This document shows, piece by piece, positions 30,697 through 39,829 of a stretch of DNA of 64,000 nucleotides. Under the pieces are notes generated by a model, which had not been told where the DNA came from, ran no database searches, and was given only the letters and a program-made list of their open reading frames with translations. Source of the stretch: an uncultured Steroidobacter sp. Lineage in GTDB: Bacteria; Pseudomonadota; Gammaproteobacteria; Steroidobacterales; Steroidobacteraceae. The DNA lies in the NCBI GenBank assembly GCA_937864115.1, contig CALMII010000020.1:124001-188000 (forward strand), in the 5' to 3' direction. Position 1 is the first letter of the stretch. Each line of letters starts with the position of its first letter. Both the position numbers and the translations under genes were made by a program.

Positions 30697-32805
30697 ATGA
30701 GCCGAACCGTTGTGGCCTTGTGCCTGCTGTTGCCGACGATCGCCGCTGCCGAAGTTGCGGCCTATCCGGCGTCGAAGCGCATCGAGCACGTCGATACCTA
30801 TCACGGCGTGCGGGTGGCTGATCCGTATCGCTGGCTGGAAAACATCGGCACGACGGAAGTCGCCGACTGGGTGACGGCGCAGAACAAATTGTCGCAGCCG
30901 TACCTCGAAGCAATTCCCGCGCGCGAAAAGATCAAGCAACGCCTGACGGAACTGTGGAATTACGAACGCTATGACGTGCCGAAGAAGCGCGGCGGCCGCT
31001 ACTTCTTCCTGCGCAACGACGGCCTGCAGAATCAGAGCGTGCTGTACGTGACGGATTCGCTCGTCGGGGAACCGCGCGTACTGCTGGATCCGAACAAGTT
31101 CAGCGGCGACGCCACCGTGGCGCTGGGCGAGTTCGTGCCGAGTCCCGACGGCAAGCTGCTCGCCTACAGTCTTTCGGACGGCGGCACCGACTGGCGTACA
31201 TGGTACGTGCGCGAGGTCGACAGCGGCAAGGATCGCCCCGATGCATTGAGCTTCATGAAATTCCGCGAAGTCGCCTGGACGAAGGACTCGAAGTATCTCT
31301 ACTACTCGCGCTATCCGCAGCGCGAAGACGGCAAGGGCGACGATTCGAAACAGCAGTCGATCTACCTGCACAAACTCGGCGACAACCAGCAGGCCGATCG
31401 CTCGATCTTCCGCGTCACCGATCACCCGACGCGTTATCCGTATCCGCAGGTGTCCGACGACGGGCGCTATCTCATCATCACGCTGTACGACGGCTCGCAG
31501 AAAATGGGCATCTACTATCAGAAGCTCGATGCGAACTCGCAGCCCCAGGGGCCGGTCGTCAGGTTGTTCGATGGGTTCGATGCCGACTATGAAGTCGTGG
31601 CGGCGATGGATGATGTCTTCTATGTGCTGACCACGCGCGGTGCGCCGAACTCACGCCTGGTCGCGGTGCCTGCACAGCCCGATGGCGCGGCGAAAATGCG
31701 CGACGTGCTGGCAGAGAAATCGACTGCGCTGCTGGCGGCCTCCGTGGTCGGCAAGCGCGCCATCGGCCAGTACGTCAGGGACGCTTACTCGGTCGTCAGC
31801 GTCAGCGACCTGCAGGGCAAGCCGCTCTATGACGTGCCGCTGCCCGGCTACGGACAGGTCAGCGGTTTCGAGACCGACGTCGACGATGCCGAGACATTCT
31901 TTCTCTACAGCGATTTCCTGACGCCGGCCTCGGTGTCACGGCTCGATGTCGGCACCGGCAAGGTCGAGGCGTTCCGCACGCCGAAGATTGCGGCCCAGAC
32001 CAGTCAGTACGTGACCGAGCAGGTGTTCTACAAGAGCAAGGACGGCACGCGCGTGCCGATGTTCATCACGCATCGGCGCGATCTGAAGAAGGACGGCACC
32101 GCGCCGCTGATGCTGTACGGTTACGGCGGGTTCAACATTTCGCAGCAGCCCGGTTTCAGCGTGCCGGCGCTGGTGTGGCTGGAAATGGGTGGCGTATATG
32201 CGGTGGCCAATCTGCGCGGCGGTTCCGAATACGGCGAGGCCTGGCACGAAGCCGGCACGCGTCTGCAGAAGCAGAATGTGTTCGACGATTTCATCGCCGC
32301 GGCCGAATGGCTGATCGCCGGGAAATACACATCGACGCCGAAGCTCGCGATCCGCGGCCGCAGCAACGGCGGCCTGCTCGTCGGCGCCGCCATGACGCAG
32401 CGTCCCGATCTGTTCGGCGCTGCGCTGCCCGGTGTCGGCGTGCTCGACATGCTGCGATATCACACGGCCAGCGCGAATGCGCGCCAGTGGTCGACCGACT
32501 ATGGTCTGAGCGAGAACGCCGACGAGTTCAAGGCTCAGTATGCGTACTCACCGGTGCACAACGTGAAAGCAGGGCAGTGCTATCCGCCGACGCTCATCAC
32601 TACGGCCGATCGCGACGATCGTGTCGTGCCTTGGCACAGCTACAAATTCGCGGCAGAGCTGCAGCATGCGCAAGGCTGCAAGAATCCGGTCCTGCTGCGC
32701 GTCGAGACCCGCGCCGGTCACGGTGCCGGCAAGCCGGTGTGGATGCAGATCGAGGACTGGGCGGATCAGTGGGCGTTTCTGACGCGGACGCTGGGGATGC
32801 AGTGA
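30697..32805 (+). CDS. Prolyl oligopeptidase (S9A), exported
   Basis: An endopeptidase cutting after proline in short peptides, 702 aa. A signal peptide (VVALCLLLPTIAAAEV) is followed by the S9A N-terminal segment DTYHGVRVADPYRWLEN, a seven-bladed propeller, and the catalytic domain with YGYGGFNISQQPGF. The catalytic triad by count is Ser556 in GRSNGGLL, Asp640 in DRDDRVVPWHS and His675 in RAGHGAGKP. It is divergently transcribed from the DPP-IV-like gene, and the two would act on complementary peptides. The start ATG is preceded by CGAGAGGA. Confidence 0.93.
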   Translation: MSRTVVALCLLLPTIAAAEVAAYPASKRIEHVDTYHGVRVADPYRWLENIGTTEVADWVTAQNKLSQPYLEAIPAREKIKQRLTELWNYERYDVPKKRGGRYFFLRNDGLQNQSVLYVTDSLVGEPRVLLDPNKFSGDATVALGEFVPSPDGKLLAYSLSDGGTDWRTWYVREVDSGKDRPDALSFMKFREVAWTKDSKYLYYSRYPQREDGKGDDSKQQSIYLHKLGDNQQADRSIFRVTDHPTRYPYPQVSDDGRYLIITLYDGSQKMGIYYQKLDANSQPQGPVVRLFDGFDADYEVVAAMDDVFYVLTTRGAPNSRLVAVPAQPDGAAKMRDVLAEKSTALLAASVVGKRAIGQYVRDAYSVVSVSDLQGKPLYDVPLPGYGQVSGFETDVDDAETFFLYSDFLTPASVSRLDVGTGKVEAFRTPKIAAQTSQYVTEQVFYKSKDGTRVPMFITHRRDLKKDGTAPLMLYGYGGFNISQQPGFSVPALVWLEMGGVYAVANLRGGSEYGEAWHEAGTRLQKQNVFDDFIAAAEWLIAGKYTSTPKLAIRGRSNGGLLVGAAMTQRPDLFGAALPGVGVLDMLRYHTASANARQWSTDYGLSENADEFKAQYAYSPVHNVKAGQCYPPTLITTADRDDRVVPWHSYKFAAELQHAQGCKNPVLLRVETRAGHGAGKPVWMQIEDWADQWAFLTRTLGMQ

Positions 32806-32819
32806 CTTTTCCCTCTTCC

Positions 32820-32877
32820 CCTGTGGGGCCGGCTTCAGCCGGCCTGCTTGGGAGTCAGGCTAAAGCCTGACCTACAG
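32820..32877. repeat. Family-A repeat, copy 4, between prolyl oligopeptidase and yacG
   Basis: CCTGTGG, GGCCGGCTTCAGCCGGCC, a short spacer, GTCAGGCTAAAGCCTGAC, CTACAGG. It sits between two convergent 3' ends, in the opposite order to copies 1 and 3. Confidence 0.92.
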
Positions 32878-32898
32878 GGGAACGCGCAGGCGTGACCG

Positions 32899-33084
32899 CT
32901 ATCGCTCGCGCGGCGATTCCTCATCGACGCTCTCGTCGATGCTCTCCCCTGGAATCGCATGCTTCTCCGCGGCCCATGCCCCCAGATCGATCAGCTTGCA
33001 GCGTTCGGTACAGAATGGTCGCCACGGCGAGGCCTCGGACCATTCGACGGGGCGGCCGCAGGTGGGGCAGGGAACGGTGGGCAT
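32899..33084 (-). CDS. yacG: DNA gyrase inhibitor YacG
   Basis: A 61-aa zinc protein of the YacG family, reported to bind GyrB and inhibit gyrase in E. coli. Four cysteines form the zinc site: C-P-T-C near residues 6-9, and C-x3-C in [12 protein letters not shown] near 25-29. The acidic C-terminal tail ([14 protein letters not shown]) is usual. It is the last gene of the coaE-zapD-yacG run, which normally follows pilD; a family-C repeat pair separates it from zapD. Confidence 0.92.
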   Translation of the reverse strand: MPTVPCPTCGRPVEWSEASPWRPFCTERCKLIDLGAWAAEKHAIPGESIDESVDEESPRER

Positions 33085-33098
33085 GGGGGGCGGACTGT

Positions 33099-33180
33099 TG
33101 GCTACTGGCTGCTGGCGACTGGCCAGAAAAGCTGTGTCGACGGACTCTGGCCAGTCGCCAGCAGCCAGCCGCCAGCCGCC
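33099..33180. repeat. Family-C inverted pair between yacG and zapD
   Basis: GGCTACTGGCTGCTGGCGAC and TGGCCAGAAAAGC on the left face CTCTGGCCAGTCGCCAGCAG with a further GCCGCCAGCC repeat on the right, with about 15 nt between. The arms could fold into one long hairpin in the yacG-zapD transcript. Confidence 0.85.
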
Positions 33181-33184
33181 TTCC

Positions 33185-33988
33185 TCACGTACACGTCGTC
33201 AGCAGAAACTTCACGTCATCGCCCGTCTGCACGGGCCGCGTATTCACATCCGTCGATGTCATGAAGCGAATGCTGCAGCGGTGGTGACTGCCGCTGATCT
33301 CGGGAAACAGGTTCGTGTCGGCGGGCAGCGTGATGCGGATGAGCTGGCAGGGATTCTCGCGCTCGAAGGCCAGCTGGAAGGTGCCGCTCACGGCGGTTTC
33401 CTGCCGGGGTCGCGCCGCTTCGCGGGTCAGCCAGAGCAGTTCGGTCACGGCATCGCAGAGCGGGCGGATCGTCGACATCCAGCCATTGAACGTCTGCGTG
33501 CGTTGCTCGAACGGCTGATCGAGCCAGTGCCGATAGTCGGGCAGATCAAACTCGCAGGTGCCGCCCGGGATGGCGCTGCGGTGCTTGATCGCATTGAGGA
33601 ACTCGGAATCGCGCAGGCGCTGCATGAACATGGCGCCGGCGTTGTTGAGTTCGGTCCGCAGCTTCGCGAGGTTCGACAGCACTGCCTTGAGCCGGCCGCC
33701 ATCGACCCCGGGCTTGGCGCCGTATTCGTGCATCACGGCCATCTGCCGTTCCAGTTCCTTCAGGACTTCGCTGCGGATGTCGCCGCGCGCCGTGATGGCG
33801 AGGATTTCCAGCAGCGAACTCATGGCCGCGCGGGTCGACCACGCGTCGGCACGTTCCTCGTGGTACAGCGTCTGCTGATACAGGAAGTCCAGCCGCAGAA
33901 AGGTGCGCATCCGCTCGTTGAGCGGCTGTTCGTACACGGTGGGCGCGGCCCTTGCCGTTCCTGGTGCGGTGGCGTCTGCAGAGGTCAT
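33185..33988 (-). CDS. zapD: Cell division protein ZapD
   Basis: FtsZ-associated protein that bundles protofilaments, 267 aa from the ATG at 33988. A GTG at 34006 would add six residues (MQHNPA) and cannot be excluded; neither has a clear ribosome-binding site. Family marks are [20 protein letters not shown] at the N-terminus, the helical [20 protein letters not shown] region, the [15 protein letters not shown] segment and the C-terminal beta-domain with [12 protein letters not shown]. The link to FtsZ, encoded 11 kb away, is functional rather than operonic. Confidence 0.92.
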   Translation of the reverse strand: MTSADATAPGTARAAPTVYEQPLNERMRTFLRLDFLYQQTLYHEERADAWSTRAAMSSLLEILAITARGDIRSEVLKELERQMAVMHEYGAKPGVDGGRLKAVLSNLAKLRTELNNAGAMFMQRLRDSEFLNAIKHRSAIPGGTCEFDLPDYRHWLDQPFEQRTQTFNGWMSTIRPLCDAVTELLWLTREAARPRQETAVSGTFQLAFERENPCQLIRITLPADTNLFPEISGSHHRCSIRFMTSTDVNTRPVQTGDDVKFLLTTCT

Positions 33989-34038
33989 CGCCGGATTGTG
34001 CTGCACTCAACGACGTGAGGGAAGCCGCGAGTGATCGA

Positions 34039-34077
34039 CCCCTTCCCCCGCTTGCGGGGGAAGGTTGGGATGGGGGG
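34039..34077. repeat. Family-B element between coaE and zapD
   Basis: CCCCTTCCCCCGCTTGCGGG followed by GGAAGGTTGGGATGGGGGG, ending 3 bp from the coaE stop codon. The hairpin core is CCTTCCCCCGC with GCGGGGGAAGG. Confidence 0.88.
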
Positions 34078-34080
34078 CGC

Positions 34081-34689
34081 TTACGCGTTTATCGCCAGAT
34101 TCTCGTAGTTCTGATGCAGCGTGAGCACGAACTGCTCGAGGTCGGCCAGAGTTCCGGTGTTGACGATGACGTCATCCGCGGCATCGAGGCGCTGCTCGCG
34201 GGTCGCCTGAGCCGCAAGAATGCTCCGCGCCTGCTCGGCGTTCGACTTGTCCCGCGCCATCAGCCGCTCGATCTGCTGCTCCTCAGGACAATCGACCACG
34301 AGCACGCGGTCATAGACGTCACTGCGCCCGCCCTCGACCAGCAGCGGAATCACATGAATCTGGTAAGCACCGCCGGCAGCCGTCGAGCGTCGCGCCAGTT
34401 CGGCGCGGATGGCGGGATGCGTAATGGATTCCAGCAAGCGGCGCTGGGCCGGATCGGCGAATACCCGATCCCGCAGGCGACGACGGTCGAGCCGGCCCGA
34501 GGCATCCAGTACGTCGCGTCCGAAGGCGGTCACGATTTCCGCAAAAGCCGGCAGGCCGGGTTCGACCACGTCGCGGGCAATCCGATCGGTATCGAGCACC
34601 GGTACGCCGAGGTTGTCGAACAGCTGCGCCACGGCCGACTTGCCGCTGGCGATGCCGCCGGTGAGGGCGATGAGGAGGGGGCGGGTCAT
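34081..34689 (-). CDS. coaE: Dephospho-CoA kinase
   Basis: Last step of coenzyme A synthesis, phosphorylating the 3'-OH of dephospho-CoA, 202 aa. The P-loop LTGGIASGKSAV lies at the N-terminus, followed by DTDRIARDVVEPG with the substrate-binding acidic pair, THPAIRAEL, the IPLLVEG lid segment and the RAR-like C-terminal region. The ATG at 34689 is chosen because it starts two residues before the conserved P-loop strand; about 26 extra codons upstream do not match the family. The usual upstream neighbour pilD is 1.07 kb away because a broken nuclease gene intervenes. Confidence 0.94.
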   Translation of the reverse strand: MTRPLLIALTGGIASGKSAVAQLFDNLGVPVLDTDRIARDVVEPGLPAFAEIVTAFGRDVLDASGRLDRRRLRDRVFADPAQRRLLESITHPAIRAELARRSTAAGGAYQIHVIPLLVEGGRSDVYDRVLVVDCPEEQQIERLMARDKSNAEQARSILAAQATREQRLDAADDVIVNTGTLADLEQFVLTLHQNYENLAINA

Positions 34690-34838
34690 GTCAGTGGACC
34701 TGCATAACAAGGTGTTCGAATGTACGAAGCCTACCGTTTCGGCGCGCTGGCTCCAATGTCCAGCCACCGCTGCAAATTTCCGGGAAGCATGAAGATACTG
34801 GACAACGCGACGCCTTCGGGTCGCGTCAATCTCGCGAC

Positions 34839-35712
34839 ATGCCGTCGCATCTGCACGAAGCCCTGCTCCTGCTGTTTCGCAATCGGCCGGATCTCGCGCC
34901 GGAACTGCTGCGCCAGGCGCTGTGCATTTCGCTACCGACGTATACGGAAGCGCGTATCGAATCGGCGGACCTCACCGACATTCAGCCCGCTGAGTACCGG
35001 GCAGATCTGGTCGTACTGCTTCTCGACGGCAGTCCGGTACTGGGCATCGTGGTCGAAGTACAACTGGCTCGTGATGACCGCAAGCGATTCGCGTGGCCGG
35101 TCTACGTAACGAATCTTCGCGCCAGGCTGCAATGTCCCGTGTGCCTCCTGGTGGTCACCTCGGAAGAGCCGGTCGCCCGCTGGGCAAGCAGATCGATCGA
35201 ACTCGGTGGCGGCAATACGTTCAACGCCTTGGTGCTGCATCCTTCGGGCGTGCCGGAAATCCTCGATGCCGATGCCGCACGGCGCGATCCGGAACTTGCC
35301 GTTCTATCGGCGATGGCGCACGGACAAAGCGCTGATACCGGAAAGTCAGTGCAGATCCGCCCTCGCCGCCCAAGTGGCCAGCCTCGGGCTCGACGAAGAC
35401 CGGTCCCGGCTGTATTTTGACCTTGTTCTCAGCTCCCTCAGCGAGGCCGCCCGTCGAGCGTTGCAAACCATGGATCCAGCCAAGTACGAGTATCAGAGCG
35501 AGTTCGCCAAGCGATATCTGGCCCAAGGCAAAACCGAGGGCAGAGCGGAAGGACGTGTTGCATTGCTCCTTCGACAACTTTCGCTGCGATTCGGCCCGCT
35601 GACCGAAGAAACTCGCGCAAGAATCTCGGCTTCCTCACTGGACGAACTCGACGCCATCGGCGAGCGACTGCTGACTGCGGCGACCTTGGAGGAATCACTG
35701 GGAGCGAAGTGA
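34839..35712 (+). pseudogene. Rpn-like PD-(D/E)XK nuclease gene with DUF4351 tail, frameshifted
   Basis: The reading frame opens MPSHLHEALLLLFRNRPDL and runs to near 35356 with the nuclease-like core EYRADLVVLLLDGSPVLG then IVVEVQL (an Asp followed by E-x-Q). It then loses homology. Removing one C from ATCCGCC at 35354-35360 joins VQI to ALAAQVASLGLDEDRSRL and restores a frame to the stop at 35710-35712. That frame ends in a DUF4351 helix pair (LLLRQLSLRFGPLTEETRAR then DAIGERLLTAATLEE). The intact relative at 48.9-49.8 kb confirms the intended protein. It lies between coaE and pilD on the opposite strand, so it is probably an insertion. The 149 bp before it hold no gene. Confidence 0.9.
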
Positions 35713-35720
35713 GGATTGTT

Positions 35721-35757
35721 CCCTCCTCCGCTTTGCGGGGGAAGGCCAGGGAGGGGG
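35721..35757. repeat. Family-B element between the broken nuclease gene and pilD
   Basis: CCCTCCTCCGCTTTGCGGGG followed by GAAGGCCAGGGAGGGGG. It sits in the 48-bp gap between two convergent 3' ends. Confidence 0.88.
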
Positions 35758-35760
35758 AAA

Positions 35761-36699
35761 TCAGGCCGGCATCCCGCTAACACGCAGATAAGTACCCACG
35801 ATCTCATCGCCCCACATCAAGGCAATCCAGCCCGCAGCGGCGAGATACGGGCCGAACGGAATCGGAATGTTGCGATCGCGTCCGCGCGCGACGATCAGCA
35901 CGATACCCACGACGGCACCGGTAAATGCCGACAGCAGGATGATCAGCGGCAGCATCTGCCAGCCCATCCAGGCACCGAGCGCGGCGAACAGTTTGAAATC
36001 CCCGTAGCCCATGCCTTCCTTGCCCGTCACCAGCTTGAACAGCTGATAGACGCTCCAGAGGCTGAGATAGCCCGCGACCGCGCCGATGATGCTCGACTTC
36101 ATGTCCGGCGGCACGCCGAACTCCGGCACCGTGCCGACGATGCTCAGCAGCAGACCGATCCACATCAGCGGCAATGTCATGTTGTCAGGGAGCAGTTGCG
36201 TGTCGAAGTCGATGACCGTCAGCGCAACGAGGAACCAGGTGAGCAGCAACGCCGCGCCGGCATACCAGTGGAAGCCGAACTTCCAGGCGACGGCGGCGGA
36301 GAGGATGGCCGTGACTGCTTCGACGATTGGATAGCGAACCGAAATCTTCACCCCGCACTTCGCGCACTTGCCTTTGAGGAACAGGTAACTGATGACGGGA
36401 ATGTTCTGGGCGGCGGTGATCATGGCGCCGCATTTGGGGCAGGCGGAGCGCGGCACGAACAGGTTGTACGGCGCCTTCTTCTCTTCCCCTCCTCCGCTTG
36501 CGGGGGAGGGCAGGGAGGGGGCTGCTTCCAATATCTGCCGCGCCTGCGCCTTCCACTCATGCTCCAGCATGATGGGGACGCGGTGGATGACGACGTTGAG
36601 GAAGCTCCCAACCAGGAGGCTGAAGAGAAAAACCACGACGATCCATGCGGCAGGAACAGACGCGAGAATCGATACGAGTTCGCCGAGCAGATCCTGCAT
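35761..36699 (-). CDS. pilD: Prepilin peptidase / N-methyltransferase PilD with in-frame repeat insert
   Basis: Inner-membrane aspartic protease that cleaves type IV prepilins after glycine and methylates the new N-terminus, 312 aa from the ATG at 36699. TM1 with the VGSFLNVVIHRVP motif is followed by a cytoplasmic zinc loop carrying two C-x2-C pairs (CPKC and CAKC). Catalytic aspartates are in VIDFDTQLLPD and GMGYGDFKL. In the loop before the first C-x2-C, the peptide SLPSPASGGGEEKKA is encoded by a family-B element (36486-36521). Other PilD proteins lack this segment; the frame is intact. Gene order pilB-pilC-pilD is standard. Confidence 0.94.
   Translation of the reverse strand: MQDLLGELVSILASVPAAWIVVVFLFSLLVGSFLNVVIHRVPIMLEHEWKAQARQILEAAPSLPSPASGGGEEKKAPYNLFVPRSACPKCGAMITAAQNIPVISYLFLKGKCAKCGVKISVRYPIVEAVTAILSAAVAWKFGFHWYAGAALLLTWFLVALTVIDFDTQLLPDNMTLPLMWIGLLLSIVGTVPEFGVPPDMKSSIIGAVAGYLSLWSVYQLFKLVTGKEGMGYGDFKLFAALGAWMGWQMLPLIILLSAFTGAVVGIVLIVARGRDRNIPIPFGPYLAAAGWIALMWGDEIVGTYLRVSGMPA
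36486..36521. repeat. Family-B element inside pilD
   Basis: A single copy, CCCCTCCTCCGCTTGCGGGG followed by GAGGGCAGGGAGGGGG. It is nearly identical to the right half of the murD dimer and is read in frame on the minus strand as a Pro/Ser/Gly peptide. Confidence 0.92.
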
Positions 36700-36792
36700 T
36701 TCAGTCCTCGATGCAGCAATTCGATGTTGCCTACAAGAAAACGCCGCGCAGGGCGCGGCGTTTTCTCTCATGCCAGGTTCTCGGTCGCAGTA

Positions 36793-38010
36793 TCAGACCA
36801 CTGCACCGAGCTTGAAGATTGGTAGGTACATGGCAATGACCATGCCGCCGACCAGGACACCAAGGATCGCCATGATTAGCGGTTCCAACAGGCTGCTCAT
36901 CGCGTCGACGGCGGCATCAACGTCGGCTTCATAGAAGTCGGCGACTTTGGCTGCCATCTGATCGAGCGAACCGGACTCTTCGCCGACGGCAATCATTTGA
37001 ATGACCATGTTGGGAAACAGTCCGGTACTTTCCATGCATCGCTGCAGACGCATACCCGTAGATACTTCGTCGCGGATGCGAAGCGTTGCTTCTTCGAAGA
37101 CGATGTTGCCCGTTGCGCCTGCGACGGACGTAAGTGCTTCGACGAGCGGCACGCCGGCGGCAAACATCGTTGAGAGTGTACGAGCGTAACGAGCGATCGC
37201 TGCTTTCACCAAGATAGGGCCAACTACGGGGGCTTTGAGCATCATGCGATCCAACGCGCGACGCATCGGTCGAGAACGCTTCTTAAAGTAGAAGAACGCA
37301 TAACCCCCACCACCAGCAATGAGAGCAAGCCACCAGCCCTGGTCCTGCACAAAACGTGACAGGTCAATCACCATCTGAGTGAATGCGGGCAGATCGGCGC
37401 CAAAGCCCTTGAACAGATCTTCGAACTGCGGAATGACAAAAATCAGCAGAATGATCGTCACGATCACTGCAACAACCAGCACGGCCGTTGGATAGAACAA
37501 AGCTTTTTTGATCTTCTTCTTCAAGGCCTCGGTCTTTTCTTTGTAAGTTGCAACTTTGTCGAGCAGTGTTTCCAGTGCGCCAGCGTGTTCACCGGCCTCC
37601 ACAAGGTTGACGAAGAGATCATCGAAGTACAGCGGATGCTTTGCCAATGCTTCATGCAGCGTTGTACCTGCTTCCACGTCGGCCTTGATGGCCAGTACAA
37701 GCTTCTGCATTGACGGCTTCTCATGGCCGTTGCCGATGATGTCGAAGCATTGCACCATCGGAATGCCCGCTTGCAGCATCGTTGCGAGCTGTCGGGCGAA
37801 CAGCGCGATATCTTCGCTCGTGACTTTCTTGCCACTCTTGAAAAGCTGAGCCTCCTTTCGGACCCTCCTGGCGAGCACGCCTTGTCGGCGCAGGTCGGCC
37901 TTTACCGCCGCTTCCGAAGCGGCAAGCATCTTTCCCTTGATCTTCTTGCCCTTCTTGTCTGTTCCTTCCCAGACGAAAGGGAATTGCTGAGTCGAAGCAA
38001 CTTGCGCCAT
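36793..38010 (-). CDS. pilC: Type IV pilus inner-membrane platform protein PilC
   Basis: Polytopic GspF-type platform protein that couples PilB to pilus assembly, 405 aa. Two repeated cytoplasmic T2SF domains are visible: LFARQLATMLQAGIPMVQCF near residue 70 and YARTLSTMFAAGVPLVEALT near residue 270. Three to four transmembrane helices occur, for example AVLVVAVIVTIILLIFVIP. The C-terminus ends GGMVIAMYLPIFKLGAVV. It is downstream of pilB with a 44-bp gap, in one transcript with pilB and pilD. Confidence 0.95.
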   Translation of the reverse strand: MAQVASTQQFPFVWEGTDKKGKKIKGKMLAASEAAVKADLRRQGVLARRVRKEAQLFKSGKKVTSEDIALFARQLATMLQAGIPMVQCFDIIGNGHEKPSMQKLVLAIKADVEAGTTLHEALAKHPLYFDDLFVNLVEAGEHAGALETLLDKVATYKEKTEALKKKIKKALFYPTAVLVVAVIVTIILLIFVIPQFEDLFKGFGADLPAFTQMVIDLSRFVQDQGWWLALIAGGGGYAFFYFKKRSRPMRRALDRMMLKAPVVGPILVKAAIARYARTLSTMFAAGVPLVEALTSVAGATGNIVFEEATLRIRDEVSTGMRLQRCMESTGLFPNMVIQMIAVGEESGSLDQMAAKVADFYEADVDAAVDAMSSLLEPLIMAILGVLVGGMVIAMYLPIFKLGAVV

Positions 38011-38054
38011 GGTTGTGTTCCTGAGCTATTGACGTATGTCAGTGATTTCCGCAA

Positions 38055-39797
38055 TTACTCGGTCGTACACTGATTTACTTCTTCGAGACTGGTGATTCCC
38101 GCTTTGACCTTCGCAAGCCCTGAGCGGCGGAGATCCCAAATGCCTTCTGCTGCAGATTGCTTGGCGATATCCACGGCGTTGCCGTCCTGAAGGATGATTC
38201 GCTGAATCTCTTCGGATACAGGCATGACCTGATAGAGGCCAGTACGCCCCTTGTACCCGTCTGTGCACGATCCGCAGCCGACAGGACGGTAGATCTTGAT
38301 GCCTTCCGCAATTTCATCTTCGGTGAAGCCTTCTTTCAGGAGTGCGTCATGCGACATCTCCACCGGTTCCTTGCAACTGTTGCATAATTTTCGAGCGAGT
38401 CGCTGCGCAATGATCAGCGACACTGAAGTTGCAATTGCATAGGGTTTCACGCCCATGTCCACCAGTCGTGTCAGGGTCTTCGGAGCGTCGTTCGTGTGAA
38501 GTGTCGAAAGGACCAAGTGGCCGGTTTGAGCGGCCTTGATGGCAATCTCAGCCGTCTCCAGGTCACGAATTTCGCCCACCATGATCACGTCCGGATCCTG
38601 ACGCAAAAAGGCGCGCAGTGCGCCAGCGAACGTGAGGCCCACCTTGGGGTTGACGTTAACCTGATTGACGCCAGGGAGATTGATTTCCGCAGGATCTTCC
38701 GCGGTTGAGATATTCGTGTCTTCCTTGTTCAGGATATTAAGTCCGGTGTACAGCGAGACGGTCTTGCCGCTACCGGTCGGTCCAGTCACCAGAATCATTC
38801 CGTGCGGCTGGGACAAAGCCTTCATGTAGAGATCTTTCTGGGCAGGCTCGTAACCCAGCGCGTCGATGCCGAGCATCGCACTCGACGGATCGAGAATACG
38901 GGCGACGATTTTCTCGCCGAACAAGGTTGGGCAGGTGCTAACACGAAAATCGATTGCCCGATTCTTGGAAATGCGCATCTTGATGCGGCCATCCTGCGGC
39001 ACGCGTCGCTCGGCTATGTCAAGGCGCGACATGACTTTGATGCGCGCTGCGAGCTTGTAAGCAAGCTGGACCGGAGGTGCGGCGAGTTCCTTCAGATAGC
39101 CGTCGAGGCGAAGTCGGATGCGATACGATTTCTCGTAGGGTTCAAAGTGAATGTCCGACGCGCCCTTCTTGATAGCGTCGAGAAGGACTTTGTTGACGAA
39201 CCGCACGATGGGCGCGTCTTCAACATCATCGCGAGCGACGGAATCACCTGGTAGATCATCCTCACCTCCGGTGACGTCCAGATTTTCGAGGTCAAGCCCA
39301 CTATCATCTTCAGTGAGCGCCGACATCTGCGTATCGGCCTGTTCGATCGCCTTGCTGGCGATCTTTTGAAGTTTGTCCTCTTCAACGACGACAGCCTCGA
39401 CCGACAGGCCGGTCTGAAATTTGATCTCGTCAAGCGCGTGCAGGTTTGTCGGATCCGAAACCGCCACGAACAACCGCTTGCCGCGTTTGAGCAGCGGTAA
39501 GACACGATGCTTCGCCAGCAACTTGTCAGATACCAGCTTGACTGTGTCTAGGTCAGGCTGAATCGCTTCCAGATCCAGCAATGGGACGCCGAATTCCTGC
39601 GAAGCAGCAATGGCGATCTCCCGAGCGTCAGCAAGACCGTTCGAAACAAGGTGCGACACCAAGTTGGTGTTGCTTTCCTTGGCGGTGCTGGCCGCCTCAA
39701 TCATGGCGCGCTCTTCAAGCAGCCCGTCTTGAATGAGGCGCAGGGGCAGGCCCTGGAGGGCTAAGCGTTGTGCGCTAACTGGGATGGGATCGGCCAT
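38055..39797 (-). CDS. pilB: Type IV pilus assembly ATPase PilB
   Basis: Hexameric extension motor, 580 aa. It has an N-terminal MshEN/GspE-N domain, Walker A TGPTGSGKTVSLYTGL near residue 336, an Asp box, Walker B VGEIRDLETAEIA, and a His box in LSTLHTNDAPKTL. A zinc-binding tetracysteine motif is formed by LCNSCKEP and VGCGSCTDGYKG. The ATG at 39797 opens MADPIPVSAQRLALQGL. The promoter at 39830-39858 lies just upstream, so pilBCD is transcribed separately from pilA. Confidence 0.96.
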   Translation of the reverse strand: MADPIPVSAQRLALQGLPLRLIQDGLLEERAMIEAASTAKESNTNLVSHLVSNGLADAREIAIAASQEFGVPLLDLEAIQPDLDTVKLVSDKLLAKHRVLPLLKRGKRLFVAVSDPTNLHALDEIKFQTGLSVEAVVVEEDKLQKIASKAIEQADTQMSALTEDDSGLDLENLDVTGGEDDLPGDSVARDDVEDAPIVRFVNKVLLDAIKKGASDIHFEPYEKSYRIRLRLDGYLKELAAPPVQLAYKLAARIKVMSRLDIAERRVPQDGRIKMRISKNRAIDFRVSTCPTLFGEKIVARILDPSSAMLGIDALGYEPAQKDLYMKALSQPHGMILVTGPTGSGKTVSLYTGLNILNKEDTNISTAEDPAEINLPGVNQVNVNPKVGLTFAGALRAFLRQDPDVIMVGEIRDLETAEIAIKAAQTGHLVLSTLHTNDAPKTLTRLVDMGVKPYAIATSVSLIIAQRLARKLCNSCKEPVEMSHDALLKEGFTEDEIAEGIKIYRPVGCGSCTDGYKGRTGLYQVMPVSEEIQRIILQDGNAVDIAKQSAAEGIWDLRRSGLAKVKAGITSLEEVNQCTTE

Positions 39798-39829
39798 GGC
39801 TATAGCAGGGAGTAGGCGATATCCAGAAT

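Noticed and set aside
32175..32870. A 231-codon frame ending in a peptide shared with the DPP-IV-like protein (VGPASAGL)
   Set aside because: The shared peptide comes only from the family-A repeat; the rest is a wrong frame of the prolyl oligopeptidase.
34801..34824. A small hairpin (CGCGAC/GTCGCG) before the broken nuclease gene as a terminator or attachment site
   Set aside because: Only six base pairs, no U-tract and no repeated copy at the other end of the inserted gene.
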